Part shown: piece after piece, positions 1 to 8,183 of the stretch
How the letters are laid out: the number at the start of each line of letters is the position of its first letter
Position numbering within the stretch: the first letter of the stretch is position 1
Assembly (NCBI GenBank): GCA_014801985.1
Contig: JAAVDD010000035.1
Location: 12,689-49,402 of the forward strand
Direction of reading: 5' to 3'
DNA length: 36,714 nt
From: Bacteroides sp.
Lineage (GTDB): Bacteria > Bacteroidota > Bacteroidia > Bacteroidales > Muribaculaceae
Program-made: the position numbers and the translations under genes
Notes under the pieces: generated by a model
Told to the model about the DNA's origin: nothing
The model's database searches: none
The model's input: only the letters and a program-made list of their open reading frames with translations

Positions 1-824
1 GCTTGGTTATTGTCGATGCTCTCACCGATCACGCCTCTCAGAGTGAGATATTTTCCATTGTTGCTCAGGCTGAGAGAATACATTGCCATCTTTGTCGCGT
101 TCCAAAGTGGCTTGCTCTCGTCGGCGATATCATCTTCGGTGAATTTGGTGTATGGCTTGAGGAACATCTCCGGTTCATATTCACCCTCCTCGTTCATTAT
201 CCAGAGCATAGGGATGGAAAGGTTTCCGAGGAATCCGTAGATTACTTTTCCGTCACCGCTGATACACTGCACACCCGAACCATACACAGCCTCGGCCGCA
301 TACGCTGCTCCTAATTCCTCATCCGAGGGGATAGGAAGAAGCTGCCAGTCGGCGTCTCCCTTCTTTACTGCCGCTAAAGTCTTGAAGGATTCGGCCACGA
401 TTGATCCGGCGATTATGCTGCCGTCATTTGTCAGAGCCTGGCCGATTACATATTCCATCCCTTCGGGAGCATTGAGTTCTGTCTGTTGGCCGGTGGAGAA
501 GGAATATATGATGCCGGGACCATCGAATCCGACAGCATCTCCGTTATTATTGACATTGCGGAGCTCGGCACCGCTGTCATCATTGGCGAGCATCCATTTT
601 GTGGAATTGTTCTTCCAGTCGCTGATGAAAATGCCTGCTGCATTCTCTATCACACCGCATAGATATTTCCCGTCAGGAGAAATGGCGAGGGCATTTGTAC
701 CTATATGCATCTCCTCCGGTGCGCCGGGCATATCTTTTCCGGTGAGGCCTACAAGTGTTAGCTCTTCAGCCGATGCTGAAATACCCAAGAGAAGGGCCAT
801 TGAAAGAGCATACGATCTTTTCAT
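1..824 (-). CDS. Secreted beta-propeller-like protein, C-terminus cut by window edge
   Basis: The reading frame is open from an ATG at 824 to the left edge of the window, so 274 codons are visible and the C-terminus is missing. The protein starts MKRSYALSMALLLGISASAEE, a typical signal peptide with no lipobox cysteine, so it should be exported. The mature part has recurring 'S-x-D/N-G-K' segments (AISPDGKYLCGVI, CISGDGKVIYGFL, SLSNNGKYLTLRG), each followed by a short hydrophobic strand and spaced roughly 80-110 residues apart, as in beta-propeller or HAF-like repeat proteins. The gene lies 27 bp (or 52 bp from the first stop) downstream of the frameshifted secreted protein, in the same direction, so co-transcription is plausible. 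A TATTTTTG box (829-836) sits just before the start but no -33 match was seen. Export is well supported; the fold is an inference and no enzymatic role can be assigned. Confidence 0.72.
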   Translation of the reverse strand, partial: MKRSYALSMALLLGISASAEELTLVGLTGKDMPGAPEEMHIGTNALAISPDGKYLCGVIENAAGIFISDWKNNSTKWMLANDDSGAELRNVNNNGDAVGFDGPGIIYSFSTGQQTELNAPEGMEYVIGQALTNDGSIIAGSIVAESFKTLAAVKKGDADWQLLPIPSDEELGAAYAAEAVYGSGVQCISGDGKVIYGFLGNLSIPMLWIMNEEGEYEPEMFLKPYTKFTEDDIADESKPLWNATKMAMYSLSLSNNGKYLTLRGVIGESIDNNQ

Positions 825-876
825 TTTTCAAAAATATAATTTGTGTTGTGTTTACTTTACGTTTACTTTTACTGCC

Positions 877-3225
877 TTACCATTGGAAACCTTCACGAAT
901 ACACCATTCTCTGGATTCTTCACTTCCACGCCCTGCGGATTGAAGAAGCGGGCGACTGCGTCGGCCCACGCCCTGGAGGTTGAAGTAGCGGGCGTCTGCG
1001 TCGGCAGCCTCAATAGATGAGATACCGGAGTCTTCCCCTTTTGTGAGGGTTACATTGATCTGTATAGGAGCATCGCAGAACATATCATCCTTCACGAGAT
1101 AGCACATTGCGTAATGATCATAGCCATCCACGGGGAAGGTGAAATCAGTGACAGGATGAACGGGGTATTCTCCATCTTCAAGGTATGAGAGGGGATACAT
1201 ATTGAATACGGCGTCAGATCGGGTTGCGGGGAAAGAGAGGGGCTCCACTTCTCCTTCAAGCTCAATATCTGAAATACCTACATATCCATCCCAACCCTCA
1301 GGTACGCCGAGAGTCATTGTCACATTGTCGGCATTGGTTTCGCCGGTAACGATGATATAGTGTGCTGTATAGTCGCCATATACCTCCTGCGTCTGGTTCA
1401 CGTCCAGATTCTGCACACTGAATGTTACATCGAAAGTCTCGGGATAGGTGAGGTCGAGACCTGAGAGATCTCTTGTGATTACAGCATCAAGGCTTACGGA
1501 ATTGGCCTCATCAGCCTGTCCATCCTTTACAAGAAGGATATCATAGTGATGATACATTCCATCGGCTGCAATTTCAAATACATTCCCCTCCTTGAATCCC
1601 CATTCGAGGAGTTCGTCGGTGGGAACCCATTCAGCCTTCACTTTTTTCTTGCTGCTGTAAGGAGTGATGCTGTTGTCCATATAGACGAAGCCATCCCATC
1701 CTTCGGGCACCTCAATGGTAATAGTGGCGGTGGATTCCTCTATTTCACCTTGAATCATGATTGTGTATGGTTCCACGCCATATTCATCCTCCTCTCCCGG
1801 GAACTGCATCACTTCAAGACTTGCCGGATCGGTGGTCACGGTAAATTCAGTCGGGAATTCCGGATCGTTGTTCTCACCGGGAACGATATATTCGATCGGT
1901 GCCAGCCATTCATACACAGTGGTGTTGTGGAGAGCATATCTTACTACTACTTTCACATCGTATGTGCCGGCTGCAGGATTGAGAGCGTTATAAGTGTTCT
2001 CAAACTTATAGCTTGTACCATCGGGGGTAGTGCCGTAGAAATACTCTGTTTTTCCGGGATCTTCGGTGAAAGTCACCTCTTTGAGAATCATAACTTTGTC
2101 GGCATCCTCTTTATATGATATGGAGGTTACATCCGGGAAGATAACGATATCAGTCTCGGTTACATCGGCGGGCTGACCCTTGAATCCGAGCTGATCGCTG
2201 TAAGTGGCCATCCATCCGGCCGGAATCACATCACCCTCCTTATATATTGTACCGGTTGCGCTTGTGGCACCATCGTTCTTAGAGTTCCAGATCATAGTGG
2301 CATTGTCGCGGGAGTCGATCACGAAAGCCGCGCTGCCGCTGGCGAATGTCACTGTCATCGGGAATTTCACATATATCTTTTTGCTGTTCTCGGCAAATTG
2401 TTTGAGCTGCTGTATGTTGGAGGCAGCGGGGATTACGGTGAGCACATACTGTGCATTGCCGGCTGCGTATGAGTCGTTACCCTTTGTTTCGGCCTTGATT
2501 GTGGTCTTTCCCGGACCGAGAATAGAGATATTCCCCTCTGAATCCACGCTTGCCACATCTGTGTCGGAGGAGTCCCATGAGATCGGGAGTTTGTTGGGAT
2601 TTAGAAGGATAGGTGCGCTGAAAGCCGAACCCATCACAGCCTCGGCATCGTCCACACTGAAGGAGAGACCGGAAGCCTCCTTGCCACCCAGATCCTGAGT
2701 GTAGGTGAGTTCTATGGAGTGGATATAGCGAGCCATGAAGGTAGAAGGCCATGTCATGGTTAGTGTCTCCGGTCCTTCGGCATTCCCCCATGTCCAGGTA
2801 TAAAATGTTCCATCCGACTCTGAAGAGACTTCCTTCCCGTTGCAGTTCACCTCAAGGGCGTTCAATGCATATCCGCTCATGATTAGCTTCGCATTGGTGA
2901 TGTTCCCTCCGGGGACAGTCAGTTCGAGTTTGTTAGCCACGCCCGATGATACATAAATACCCTGGATATTGGGATCTTTGGCGGTGGGGGCATATACAAG
3001 GGCATACCCTTTCCCTGTACCGTCGGTCACATTGAGCTGTAAATCAACTCCATCCTGAGAGTATGATACTTCATTTACGAAAGTCATGTCGTTGACCTGT
3101 GTCGTTGTCTGTCGTGTTAACCCTGCCATATCGTCTTGACCATCAAAGACGATTGTGGTCTGGTCGGCCCATGCAGCGACAGATGTCAGAGCCGCAGCTG
3201 TGAGAGTCAGTAAAGTTTTTTTCAT
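877..3225 (-). CDS. Large secreted protein with BIG2-type Ig-like domain; C-terminal tail frameshifted
   Basis: A 782-residue protein starting with signal peptide MKKTLLTLTAAALTSVAAWA. Residues about 190-265 form a bacterial Ig-like (BIG2) domain ('SWDSSDTDVASVDSEGNISI', then 'GKTTIKAETKG'). The following segment (about 270-390) looks like a beta-barrel of the OB type, and the rest contains two long repeats with 'GVPEGWDGYV' and 'EVPEGWDGFV' motifs, each in an 80-100 residue beta-rich unit. The protein should end in the sorting-type tail 'SSIEAADADARYFNLQGV', but a 40-bp tandem duplication (926-1005) shifts the frame, so the last 30 residues are an unrelated basic peptide. The missing end (VEVKNPENGVFVKVSNGK) is still readable in another frame, stopping at 852. 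A good promoter lies upstream. It is probably a surface or secreted adhesin-like protein; function unknown. Confidence 0.8.
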   Translation of the reverse strand: MKKTLLTLTAAALTSVAAWADQTTIVFDGQDDMAGLTRQTTTQVNDMTFVNEVSYSQDGVDLQLNVTDGTGKGYALVYAPTAKDPNIQGIYVSSGVANKLELTVPGGNITNAKLIMSGYALNALEVNCNGKEVSSESDGTFYTWTWGNAEGPETLTMTWPSTFMARYIHSIELTYTQDLGGKEASGLSFSVDDAEAVMGSAFSAPILLNPNKLPISWDSSDTDVASVDSEGNISILGPGKTTIKAETKGNDSYAAGNAQYVLTVIPAASNIQQLKQFAENSKKIYVKFPMTVTFASGSAAFVIDSRDNATMIWNSKNDGATSATGTIYKEGDVIPAGWMATYSDQLGFKGQPADVTETDIVIFPDVTSISYKEDADKVMILKEVTFTEDPGKTEYFYGTTPDGTSYKFENTYNALNPAAGTYDVKVVVRYALHNTTVYEWLAPIEYIVPGENNDPEFPTEFTVTTDPASLEVMQFPGEEDEYGVEPYTIMIQGEIEESTATITIEVPEGWDGFVYMDNSITPYSSKKKVKAEWVPTDELLEWGFKEGNVFEIAADGMYHHYDILLVKDGQADEANSVSLDAVITRDLSGLDLTYPETFDVTFSVQNLDVNQTQEVYGDYTAHYIIVTGETNADNVTMTLGVPEGWDGYVGISDIELEGEVEPLSFPATRSDAVFNMYPLSYLEDGEYPVHPVTDFTFPVDGYDHYAMCYLVKDDMFCDAPIQINVTLTKGEDSGISSIEAADADARYFNLQGVGRRSRPLLQSAGRGSEESREWCIREGFQW
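926..1005 (-). repeat. 40-bp tandem duplication inside the tail coding region
   Basis: Positions 926-965 and 966-1005 are two adjacent 40-bp copies differing at 5 positions. Each encodes the segment A-D-A-(D/V)-A-R-(Y/F)-F-N-(L/P)-Q-G-V on the minus strand. Because 40 is not a multiple of 3, the second copy throws translation out of frame. The 12% divergence means the event is either old or came from recombination with another gene's homologous tail. Confidence 0.88.
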
Positions 3226-3273
3226 AGAAATATAATATGGTTGGTGAATTATTGCAATTTGTAGCTAACTTGC

Positions 3274-3304
3274 CAAAGTTAGATAAAAAAATGCTACTGT
3301 GCAA
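3274..3304 (-). promoter_or_regulatory. Promoter of the BIG2 secreted protein
   Basis: Read on the minus strand, TTG (3304-3302) is followed by 20 nt and then TAACTTTG (3281-3274). This matches the Bacteroidales primary sigma factor consensus TTTG/TTG-N19-21-TAnnTTTG. The predicted start of transcription is about 45 nt before the ATG at 3225. Confidence 0.7.
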
Positions 3305-3380
3305 GCGAATTTGCAAAAAAAATGAATTTAAAATGTATAAAAGGAAAAAATAACTGAAATATGTGACACTGAAATGAAAA

Positions 3381-3414
3381 TTTAACCCCGAGCCAGATAA
3401 CTGATTCGGGGTTA
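3381..3414 (-). terminator. Hairpin terminator after the orphan tail
   Basis: TTTAACCCCGA and TCGGGGTTAAA form an 11-bp stem around a 12-nt loop. A second small hairpin (GATTGTGA/TCACAATC, 3428-3446) lies between it and the tail stop at 3455. On the minus strand the main stem is followed by a T-rich run. It terminates whatever reads through the tail relic. Confidence 0.6.
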
Positions 3415-3454
3415 AAAGAGTGTATGTGATTGTGATTATCACAATCATAAATGA

Positions 3455-3625
3455 TTATTTCACAGTCACCTTAGATACTTTTCCATTGGAAACCTTAACA
3501 TAGATACCGGGTTCAGGATTCTTGATTTCCACACCCTGAAGGTTGAAGAAACGTGCATCTGCATCTTCGGCATTGATTCCGTCGATACCAGTAGTGATTT
3601 ATATCACAGAGCTAACGATTGTCAT
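3455..3625 (-). pseudogene. Collapsed exported-protein gene: only the C-terminal sorting tail is left
   Basis: On the minus strand 3598-3455 encodes ITTGIDGINAEDADARFFNL followed by QGVEIKNPEPGIYVKVSNGK and a stop. This is the same tail as at the end of the BIG2 protein, but there is no protein in front of it. The only upstream in-frame coding is an ATG at 3625 with seven further codons (MTIVSSVI) ending in TAA at 3601-3599. A promoter-like box lies just upstream and a terminator downstream, so the outer parts of a gene remain while the body is gone. The simplest reading is a large internal deletion. Confidence 0.7.
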
Positions 3626-3635
3626 GATGATGTGG

Positions 3636-3667
3636 CAAATTTATATGAAATATTCGGGAAATGCCAA
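3636..3667 (-). promoter_or_regulatory. Promoter remnant before the tail relic
   Basis: On the minus strand, TTG (3667-3665), 21 nt, then TAAATTTG (3643-3636). This matches the Bacteroidales consensus and points at the 3625 ATG of the relic, about 10 nt downstream of the box. Confidence 0.5.
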
Positions 3668-3758
3668 TTTTGTATAGAAAATTCGTTGATGGATAGCGCA
3701 AAAACCTAAAATCAGGTTAACAAAAAGAGGAATCATACAGTATAATATACTTAAAAAA

Positions 3759-3784
3759 CGACCGCTCCGGTAGAGGAACGGTCG
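3759..3784 (-). terminator. Terminator of the oxalate operon
   Basis: CGACCG and CGGTCG with an inner TCC/GGA form a stem-loop. On the minus strand it is followed by TTTTTT. It lies 25 nt after the stop of the AEC transporter. Confidence 0.8.
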
Positions 3785-3809
3785 CAGAAAGATATATTAT
3801 AATTACCAA

Positions 3810-4781
3810 TTAAGCGGCAAGGCAAAGGTTTGTGATCCAAATCCAAAGAGGACAGAATCCGATGAAGAGAATCACAGAAAGAGTCAATGATGACGTACCT
3901 GTTGCAACGTATGTATTATACTCATCGGCAATAATGATTCCGGAGAAAGCCGGTGGCAAAGCGGCAGCCACCACGAGCATCTTAAGATTGAAGGGATCCA
4001 TCTTGAATAGAAGACCTAATGCCAGAATCACAGCAGGCATGACAATCATCTTCATAATAGAACCAAGGATAGCCTGCCAGTTGATCTGAATCTTGATTGC
4101 TGAAAGAGTGATACCTGCAGAAAATACGGCCATTGATGCATTGGCCTTTGCGATAAGGTCGAATGAGGGAGAAAGCTCTTTAGGCCATGGAATTCCAACG
4201 AGTACCCACACTACGGCCAAGATAGGAGCCCAGGCCACAGGCTGGGCCAAGGCATGAAGCACAGGCTTCCATGCACTCTCCTTTTTTGTTGAGCCTGGAT
4301 TTTGCTTCTCAAGAGAAGCATTCATAAGGGAGAGGCCGACAGGGATACCGATGGCATTGACCACGATACCGACGATTGCAACTACAAGAGCCACTGCGGG
4401 GGATGTTCCGAAAATAGGTTCCAAAACGGCAAAACCAAGGAAACCGATTGTCGGTGAACCGCTGATCAATGCTGAAACTGCAGCATCCGCACCGGTGTTC
4501 TTTTTAAAACAATATCTAAATATAAAATATACTGCCATGAAGACAGCCATTATACCGACAGCTGAAACGATGGTAAGTTTGATATCCTTTGCCAGATCCT
4601 CACGTGAGGCCTGAACGATGGATACGAACAGAGCGGCAGGAAGGGCGAAGTCGAGCACAACCTTGTTGAACTTCTTGGAATCCTCGCCTGTGAAAGCGCC
4701 TTTCTTCCCGGCAATGAAACCGGCAAGCATCACTACGATGATCGGCACTATGGCGTATAAAATTACATGAGAAATGCCCAT
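3810..4781 (-). CDS. AEC (auxin efflux carrier) family transporter, probable oxalate/formate carrier
   Basis: A membrane protein of 323 residues starting MGISHVILYAIVPIIVVMLAGFIAG. An in-frame ATG 132 nt upstream exists, but its extra residues would be translated from a GC-rich hairpin (4800-4836), so 4781 is preferred. About ten hydrophobic segments fall in two halves, with the AEC-typical N-terminal 'KVVLDFALPAALF' and the broken helix 'ALISGSPTIGFLGFAVLEP'. AEC members carry organic anions across the inner membrane; E. coli yfdV is an AEC gene beside frc and oxc homologues (yfdW, yfdU). Being third in the frc-oxc unit, it most likely imports oxalate or exchanges it for formate. The substrate is inferred from context only; no MFS OxlT-type antiporter is in the window. 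Confidence 0.85.
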   Translation of the reverse strand: MGISHVILYAIVPIIVVMLAGFIAGKKGAFTGEDSKKFNKVVLDFALPAALFVSIVQASREDLAKDIKLTIVSAVGIMAVFMAVYFIFRYCFKKNTGADAAVSALISGSPTIGFLGFAVLEPIFGTSPAVALVVAIVGIVVNAIGIPVGLSLMNASLEKQNPGSTKKESAWKPVLHALAQPVAWAPILAVVWVLVGIPWPKELSPSFDLIAKANASMAVFSAGITLSAIKIQINWQAILGSIMKMIVMPAVILALGLLFKMDPFNLKMLVVAAALPPAFSGIIIADEYNTYVATGTSSLTLSVILFIGFCPLWIWITNLCLAA

Positions 4782-4799
4782 AAAAATTTCTTTATAATA

Positions 4800-4836
4800 A
4801 AGCGGCCCGCCTTCTGCAAAGCAGTGGGGGCCGCTT
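4800..4836 (-). terminator. GC-rich hairpin between oxc and the transporter gene
   Basis: AAGCGGCCC and GGGCCGCTT form a perfect 9-bp stem with an inner CTGC/GCAG stem. On the minus strand it is followed by TTTATTATAAAG. It lies 19 nt before the transporter start. It could be a partial terminator or an mRNA-stabilising element that lowers or separates transporter expression from the two enzymes. Confidence 0.55.
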
Positions 4837-4936
4837 CGTTGATTATCTATGTTTTGAATATTAGAGATAGCAGGACTGAGCCGGGAGGTTATAATATTAA
4901 CTCCAGCGCCCAAGGCTATCTTGCTTGCTGAACGTC

Positions 4937-6667
4937 TTATACCGTATAATCGATCAGCGGGGTTGGGTTAAGATATCCGATATGACCGGATTCCTTGCCT
5001 GAATCGGCAGCGAGCTGAACATCGATGATGGTCGGTTTCTTGGAGGCGATAGCTGTCTCAAGAGCCTTCTTCAAATCATCAACATTGTCAACATAGAAGT
5101 TTTCTGCGCCGAATGCCTTTCCGAGAAGGTCATAACGGGCGTGGATGTCGAGAGTGGTCGGGGCCGGAGCCTCACCGCCACCGGGATTTACACCGATACC
5201 ATTGTAGATACCACCGTTATTAAAGATAACCACTGTCACGGGAAGTTTGTAGCGACAGGCTGTTGCGAAATCCATTCCGGAGAAACCGAAGGCTGAATCT
5301 CCCTCTACAGCCACGACACTCTTTCCGGTGGCGACTGCTGCACCGATCATTGATCCCATACCCATACCCATGATTGACCAAGTGGCGCAATCGATACGAT
5401 GACGAGGCAAGAACATATCCACGGCATCGCGAGTATCGTCGAGTGTGTTCGCACCCTCGTTGACAAGGATAACATCAGGATTTGATTCAAGAACGGGTTT
5501 GATTGCAGAAAGCGCGCTCCAGTGGTTCATAGGCGATGCCTTGGCAGCGTCTGTAAGACGAGCCTGGAACTTAGCGTTCTTCTCTGCGCTCTCCTTCTGG
5601 AGAGAAGGTATCCATGTGGGATCTGTGCTCATGCTCTTACCCTTCATGGCCTCCAGGATGCAATCGAGAGATTCATTGATATCTCCGACCACAGGAGCGG
5701 CGATAGGCACATTACGGTCGATTTCCTCAGGCTCTACATCAAGCTGTATGAATTTTCCATTGGGGTTCCATTTTCCCTTTCCGAAAGAGAGCATCCAGTT
5801 GATTCGTGCACCAATCACCATAACTACATCTGCATCCTCCATAATAGTGGAACGGCAGGATAGAGCGCTTAGCTTACCATTGTCAGGGAGAAGACCCTTG
5901 GCCATCGACATTGAAAGATAAGGAATCTTATAAGTCTCCACAAGTTCCTTGATCTTATCGTCGGCCTGTGCGTAGGCCGCACCTTTACCAAGAAGGATTG
6001 CAGGTTTCTTTGCAGAAAGGAGAAGCTCGACAGCCTTATCCACGGAAGCCTTGTTGGGGACAACAGGAGCTGCCGGATCAACCGGAGTGAAGAAAAGTTT
6101 CTCAGCCTCGGCGCGATCCATCACTTCACCAAGCGCAGGAGTAGTCATGTCGATATATACACCACCAGGACGGCCACTTACCGCTGCACGATAAGCTCTG
6201 GCCACAGCCGCAGGGATATCCTTTGCGTGACTGCATCGGAAGGCGGCCTTCACGAGAGGACGCGCTGTGTTGAGCTGATCAAGCTGCTCGTAGGTACCCA
6301 TATCCATATCCACCATCTGAGGGTCGCTTGCACCGGAAATCTGAATCATAGGATAGCAGTTCACGGTTGCATTTGTGGTGGCTGTGAGGCCGTTGAGAAA
6401 GCCAAGGGAAGATACGGTCAGAAGAACACCTGGGGTCTTGGTTAGAAATCCATGGGTTGCAGCTGCCATACCGGCCTGCTGTTCGAAGCGGAAACCATAG
6501 AAATTCATTCCGATTTTCTGCATTGCATAAGCAGCTTCTGTTACAGGGATTCCGACAAGGCCGTAGACATCCATTATTCCGAGTCGTTTAAGTGACTCTG
6601 CGAGTATATACATTCCCGTTACCTGTTCCGGAAATTCCGGAGTGGCGGGTTTATTTGCGTTTTCCAT
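4937..6667 (-). CDS. oxc: Oxalyl-CoA decarboxylase
   Basis: A ThDP-dependent enzyme of 576 residues that converts oxalyl-CoA to formyl-CoA and CO2 in the cytoplasm. The start MENANKPATPEFPEQVTGMY at 6667 is preferred to an ATG 54 nt upstream, because it gives a length close to the Oxalobacter enzyme (568) and an N-terminus beginning just before the conserved region. The N-terminal Pyr domain has 'YGLVGIPVT' and the ThDP-activating glutamate in 'FRFEQQAG' (E62). The middle domain has 'LGKGAAYAQ' and 'APVVGDI'. The C-terminal PP domain carries the cofactor motif at residues 455-490 ('EGDSAFGFSG' to 'NNGGIYNG'), which is diagnostic for Oxc among acetolactate-synthase-like enzymes. It follows frc by 69 nt. 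Identification is confident from family motifs and gene context. Confidence 0.95.
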   Translation of the reverse strand: MENANKPATPEFPEQVTGMYILAESLKRLGIMDVYGLVGIPVTEAAYAMQKIGMNFYGFRFEQQAGMAAATHGFLTKTPGVLLTVSSLGFLNGLTATTNATVNCYPMIQISGASDPQMVDMDMGTYEQLDQLNTARPLVKAAFRCSHAKDIPAAVARAYRAAVSGRPGGVYIDMTTPALGEVMDRAEAEKLFFTPVDPAAPVVPNKASVDKAVELLLSAKKPAILLGKGAAYAQADDKIKELVETYKIPYLSMSMAKGLLPDNGKLSALSCRSTIMEDADVVMVIGARINWMLSFGKGKWNPNGKFIQLDVEPEEIDRNVPIAAPVVGDINESLDCILEAMKGKSMSTDPTWIPSLQKESAEKNAKFQARLTDAAKASPMNHWSALSAIKPVLESNPDVILVNEGANTLDDTRDAVDMFLPRHRIDCATWSIMGMGMGSMIGAAVATGKSVVAVEGDSAFGFSGMDFATACRYKLPVTVVIFNNGGIYNGIGVNPGGGEAPAPTTLDIHARYDLLGKAFGAENFYVDNVDDLKKALETAIASKKPTIIDVQLAADSGKESGHIGYLNPTPLIDYTV

Positions 6668-6736
6668 AGTTTTTGTAAGAAGAGTTAAAAATTTGGAGAG
6701 CCTGATGGATAAGCTCATCAAGCTCTCCTGAGTTTA

Positions 6737-8047
6737 TTACATCTGGCCGTCGGCGAGGGGTTTGGTTGTACCATTCTTGGCAAATTCAGCCATCTGTTCC
6801 TGAGTATAACCGAGAGATGCGAGCACTTCTTCAGTATTCTGACCGAGTGCAGGCGCAGGACCGTAAGTAGGCTGGTAATTAGACATGGTGAACGGACATC
6901 CAACGGTGACAAATTCACCGATTTCACCACCCTGGTTGATTTTTACGAGTGTGTTGCCATCGTAAAGCGACTCATCACTCATGATCTCCTTTGTAGAGAG
7001 AACCGGACCGACAGGCACACCGGCCTTACTGAGAATCTCGGTAACTTCGAATTTAGTCTTATCGGCAGTCCATTCGCCGATACGCTGGTAGATTTCCTGT
7101 TTGTGACGGTCGCGGGCGTCGGCAGTGTTGAAGTCAGGATTGGTGAGCCAATCAGTGAAGCCGGTGGCATTGCAGAAGAGCTCGAAATCTTTTGCACCGC
7201 GCTGAAGGATCACATATACATAGTTGTTTGCATCCTCAGCGGAATCCATATCACCGGCAGGTTTACACTTGTAGGTCCAACCAAGGACACCACCACCTTC
7301 GATATTACCGGAACGAGGAACGCAATCACCGAACTTACCGTTAGGATACTGCGGGAACTGTGTCAGATAACCGAGCTTGTCAAGTGTGAGCTGGTCACGT
7401 GTCTTGATACGACAGAGGTTAAGACAAGCATTGTGCATTGACTGATATACATATACGCCTTCGCCTGTTTTCTCACGCTGACAAAGGGCGGCAAGCAGAC
7501 CGATCAGAAGGTGCATACCGGTGTTTGAGTCGCCAAGGGCTGCACCCGACTGAGTAGGAATGTTATACTCGCCTGAGAACCAACCTGTGGTTGAGGCTGC
7601 AGCGGCAGTCACCTGAGCGATAGGCTCGTATGCTTTAAGATTGGCATATTTTGAAGAAACAGGGAAACCCTTGATTGTTCCGTAGATACATTTAGGATTG
7701 AGTTTGTGAACCTCTTCCCAAGAGAAGCCAAGCTTATCCATTGCTCCCGGATGAAGGTTTTCTACAAATATATCAGCTTCCTTGATGAGCTTGGTAAGAA
7801 TCTCCTTTCCGTCAGGAGTCTTTGCATCAAGGGTAAGCGACTTCTTGTCGGAGTTGAGCTGAAGATAATAATATGATGGGAGATCGGGATTGAACTGAAG
7901 TTCCTTACGGGTGGCGTCTCCCACGCCGGGACGCTCGATTTTTATAACGTCTGCTCCAAGCCAAGCGAGCATCTGTGTGCATGAAGGACCTGACTGGACT
8001 TCTGTGAAATCTACTACTTTTATTCCACTTAATGGTGCTGTGTTCAT
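6737..8047 (-). CDS. frc: Formyl-CoA:oxalate CoA-transferase
   Basis: A class III CoA-transferase (CaiB/BaiF family) of 436 residues that moves CoA from formyl-CoA to oxalate, giving oxalyl-CoA for Oxc and regenerating formate. The N-terminus 'LSGIKVVDFTEVQSGPSCTQ' is the family start. 'GADVIKIERPGVGD' follows, and the catalytic aspartate lies in 'GAALGDSNTGMHL' (D173, matching Asp169 of the Oxalobacter enzyme). The glycine-rich active-site loop is seen in 'GNIEGGGVLGW', and 'KFEVTEILSKAGVPVGPV' is the conserved C-terminal part. Length agrees with characterised Frc (428). It is the first gene of the operon; the roughly 440 bp upstream hold a repeat element but no clear TAnnTTTG promoter. Distinguished from other CaiB-family enzymes by the adjacent oxc. 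Confidence 0.94.
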   Translation of the reverse strand: MNTAPLSGIKVVDFTEVQSGPSCTQMLAWLGADVIKIERPGVGDATRKELQFNPDLPSYYYLQLNSDKKSLTLDAKTPDGKEILTKLIKEADIFVENLHPGAMDKLGFSWEEVHKLNPKCIYGTIKGFPVSSKYANLKAYEPIAQVTAAAASTTGWFSGEYNIPTQSGAALGDSNTGMHLLIGLLAALCQREKTGEGVYVYQSMHNACLNLCRIKTRDQLTLDKLGYLTQFPQYPNGKFGDCVPRSGNIEGGGVLGWTYKCKPAGDMDSAEDANNYVYVILQRGAKDFELFCNATGFTDWLTNPDFNTADARDRHKQEIYQRIGEWTADKTKFEVTEILSKAGVPVGPVLSTKEIMSDESLYDGNTLVKINQGGEIGEFVTVGCPFTMSNYQPTYGPAPALGQNTEEVLASLGYTQEQMAEFAKNGTTKPLADGQM

Positions 8048-8183
8048 AATAAATTAAGATTTTAATAATTAGTAATTCTTCGTGTATGTGCGACTCTTTC
8101 ATCGCGTTCGGTATTAAAACAATAGTAATAAAAAGAATGTTAGATAGAGGCATAGAACTTTAAACATTAATTAACAATAGCCT

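Noticed and set aside
877-963. Basic C-terminal 30 residues of the BIG2 protein as a functional domain
   Set aside because: They arise from the frameshift caused by the 40-bp duplication; the expected tail is in the other frame.
4782-4913. 44-residue N-terminal extension of the AEC transporter
   Set aside because: It would be translated from the GC-rich hairpin at 4800-4836, and the family N-terminus starts at the 4781 ATG.
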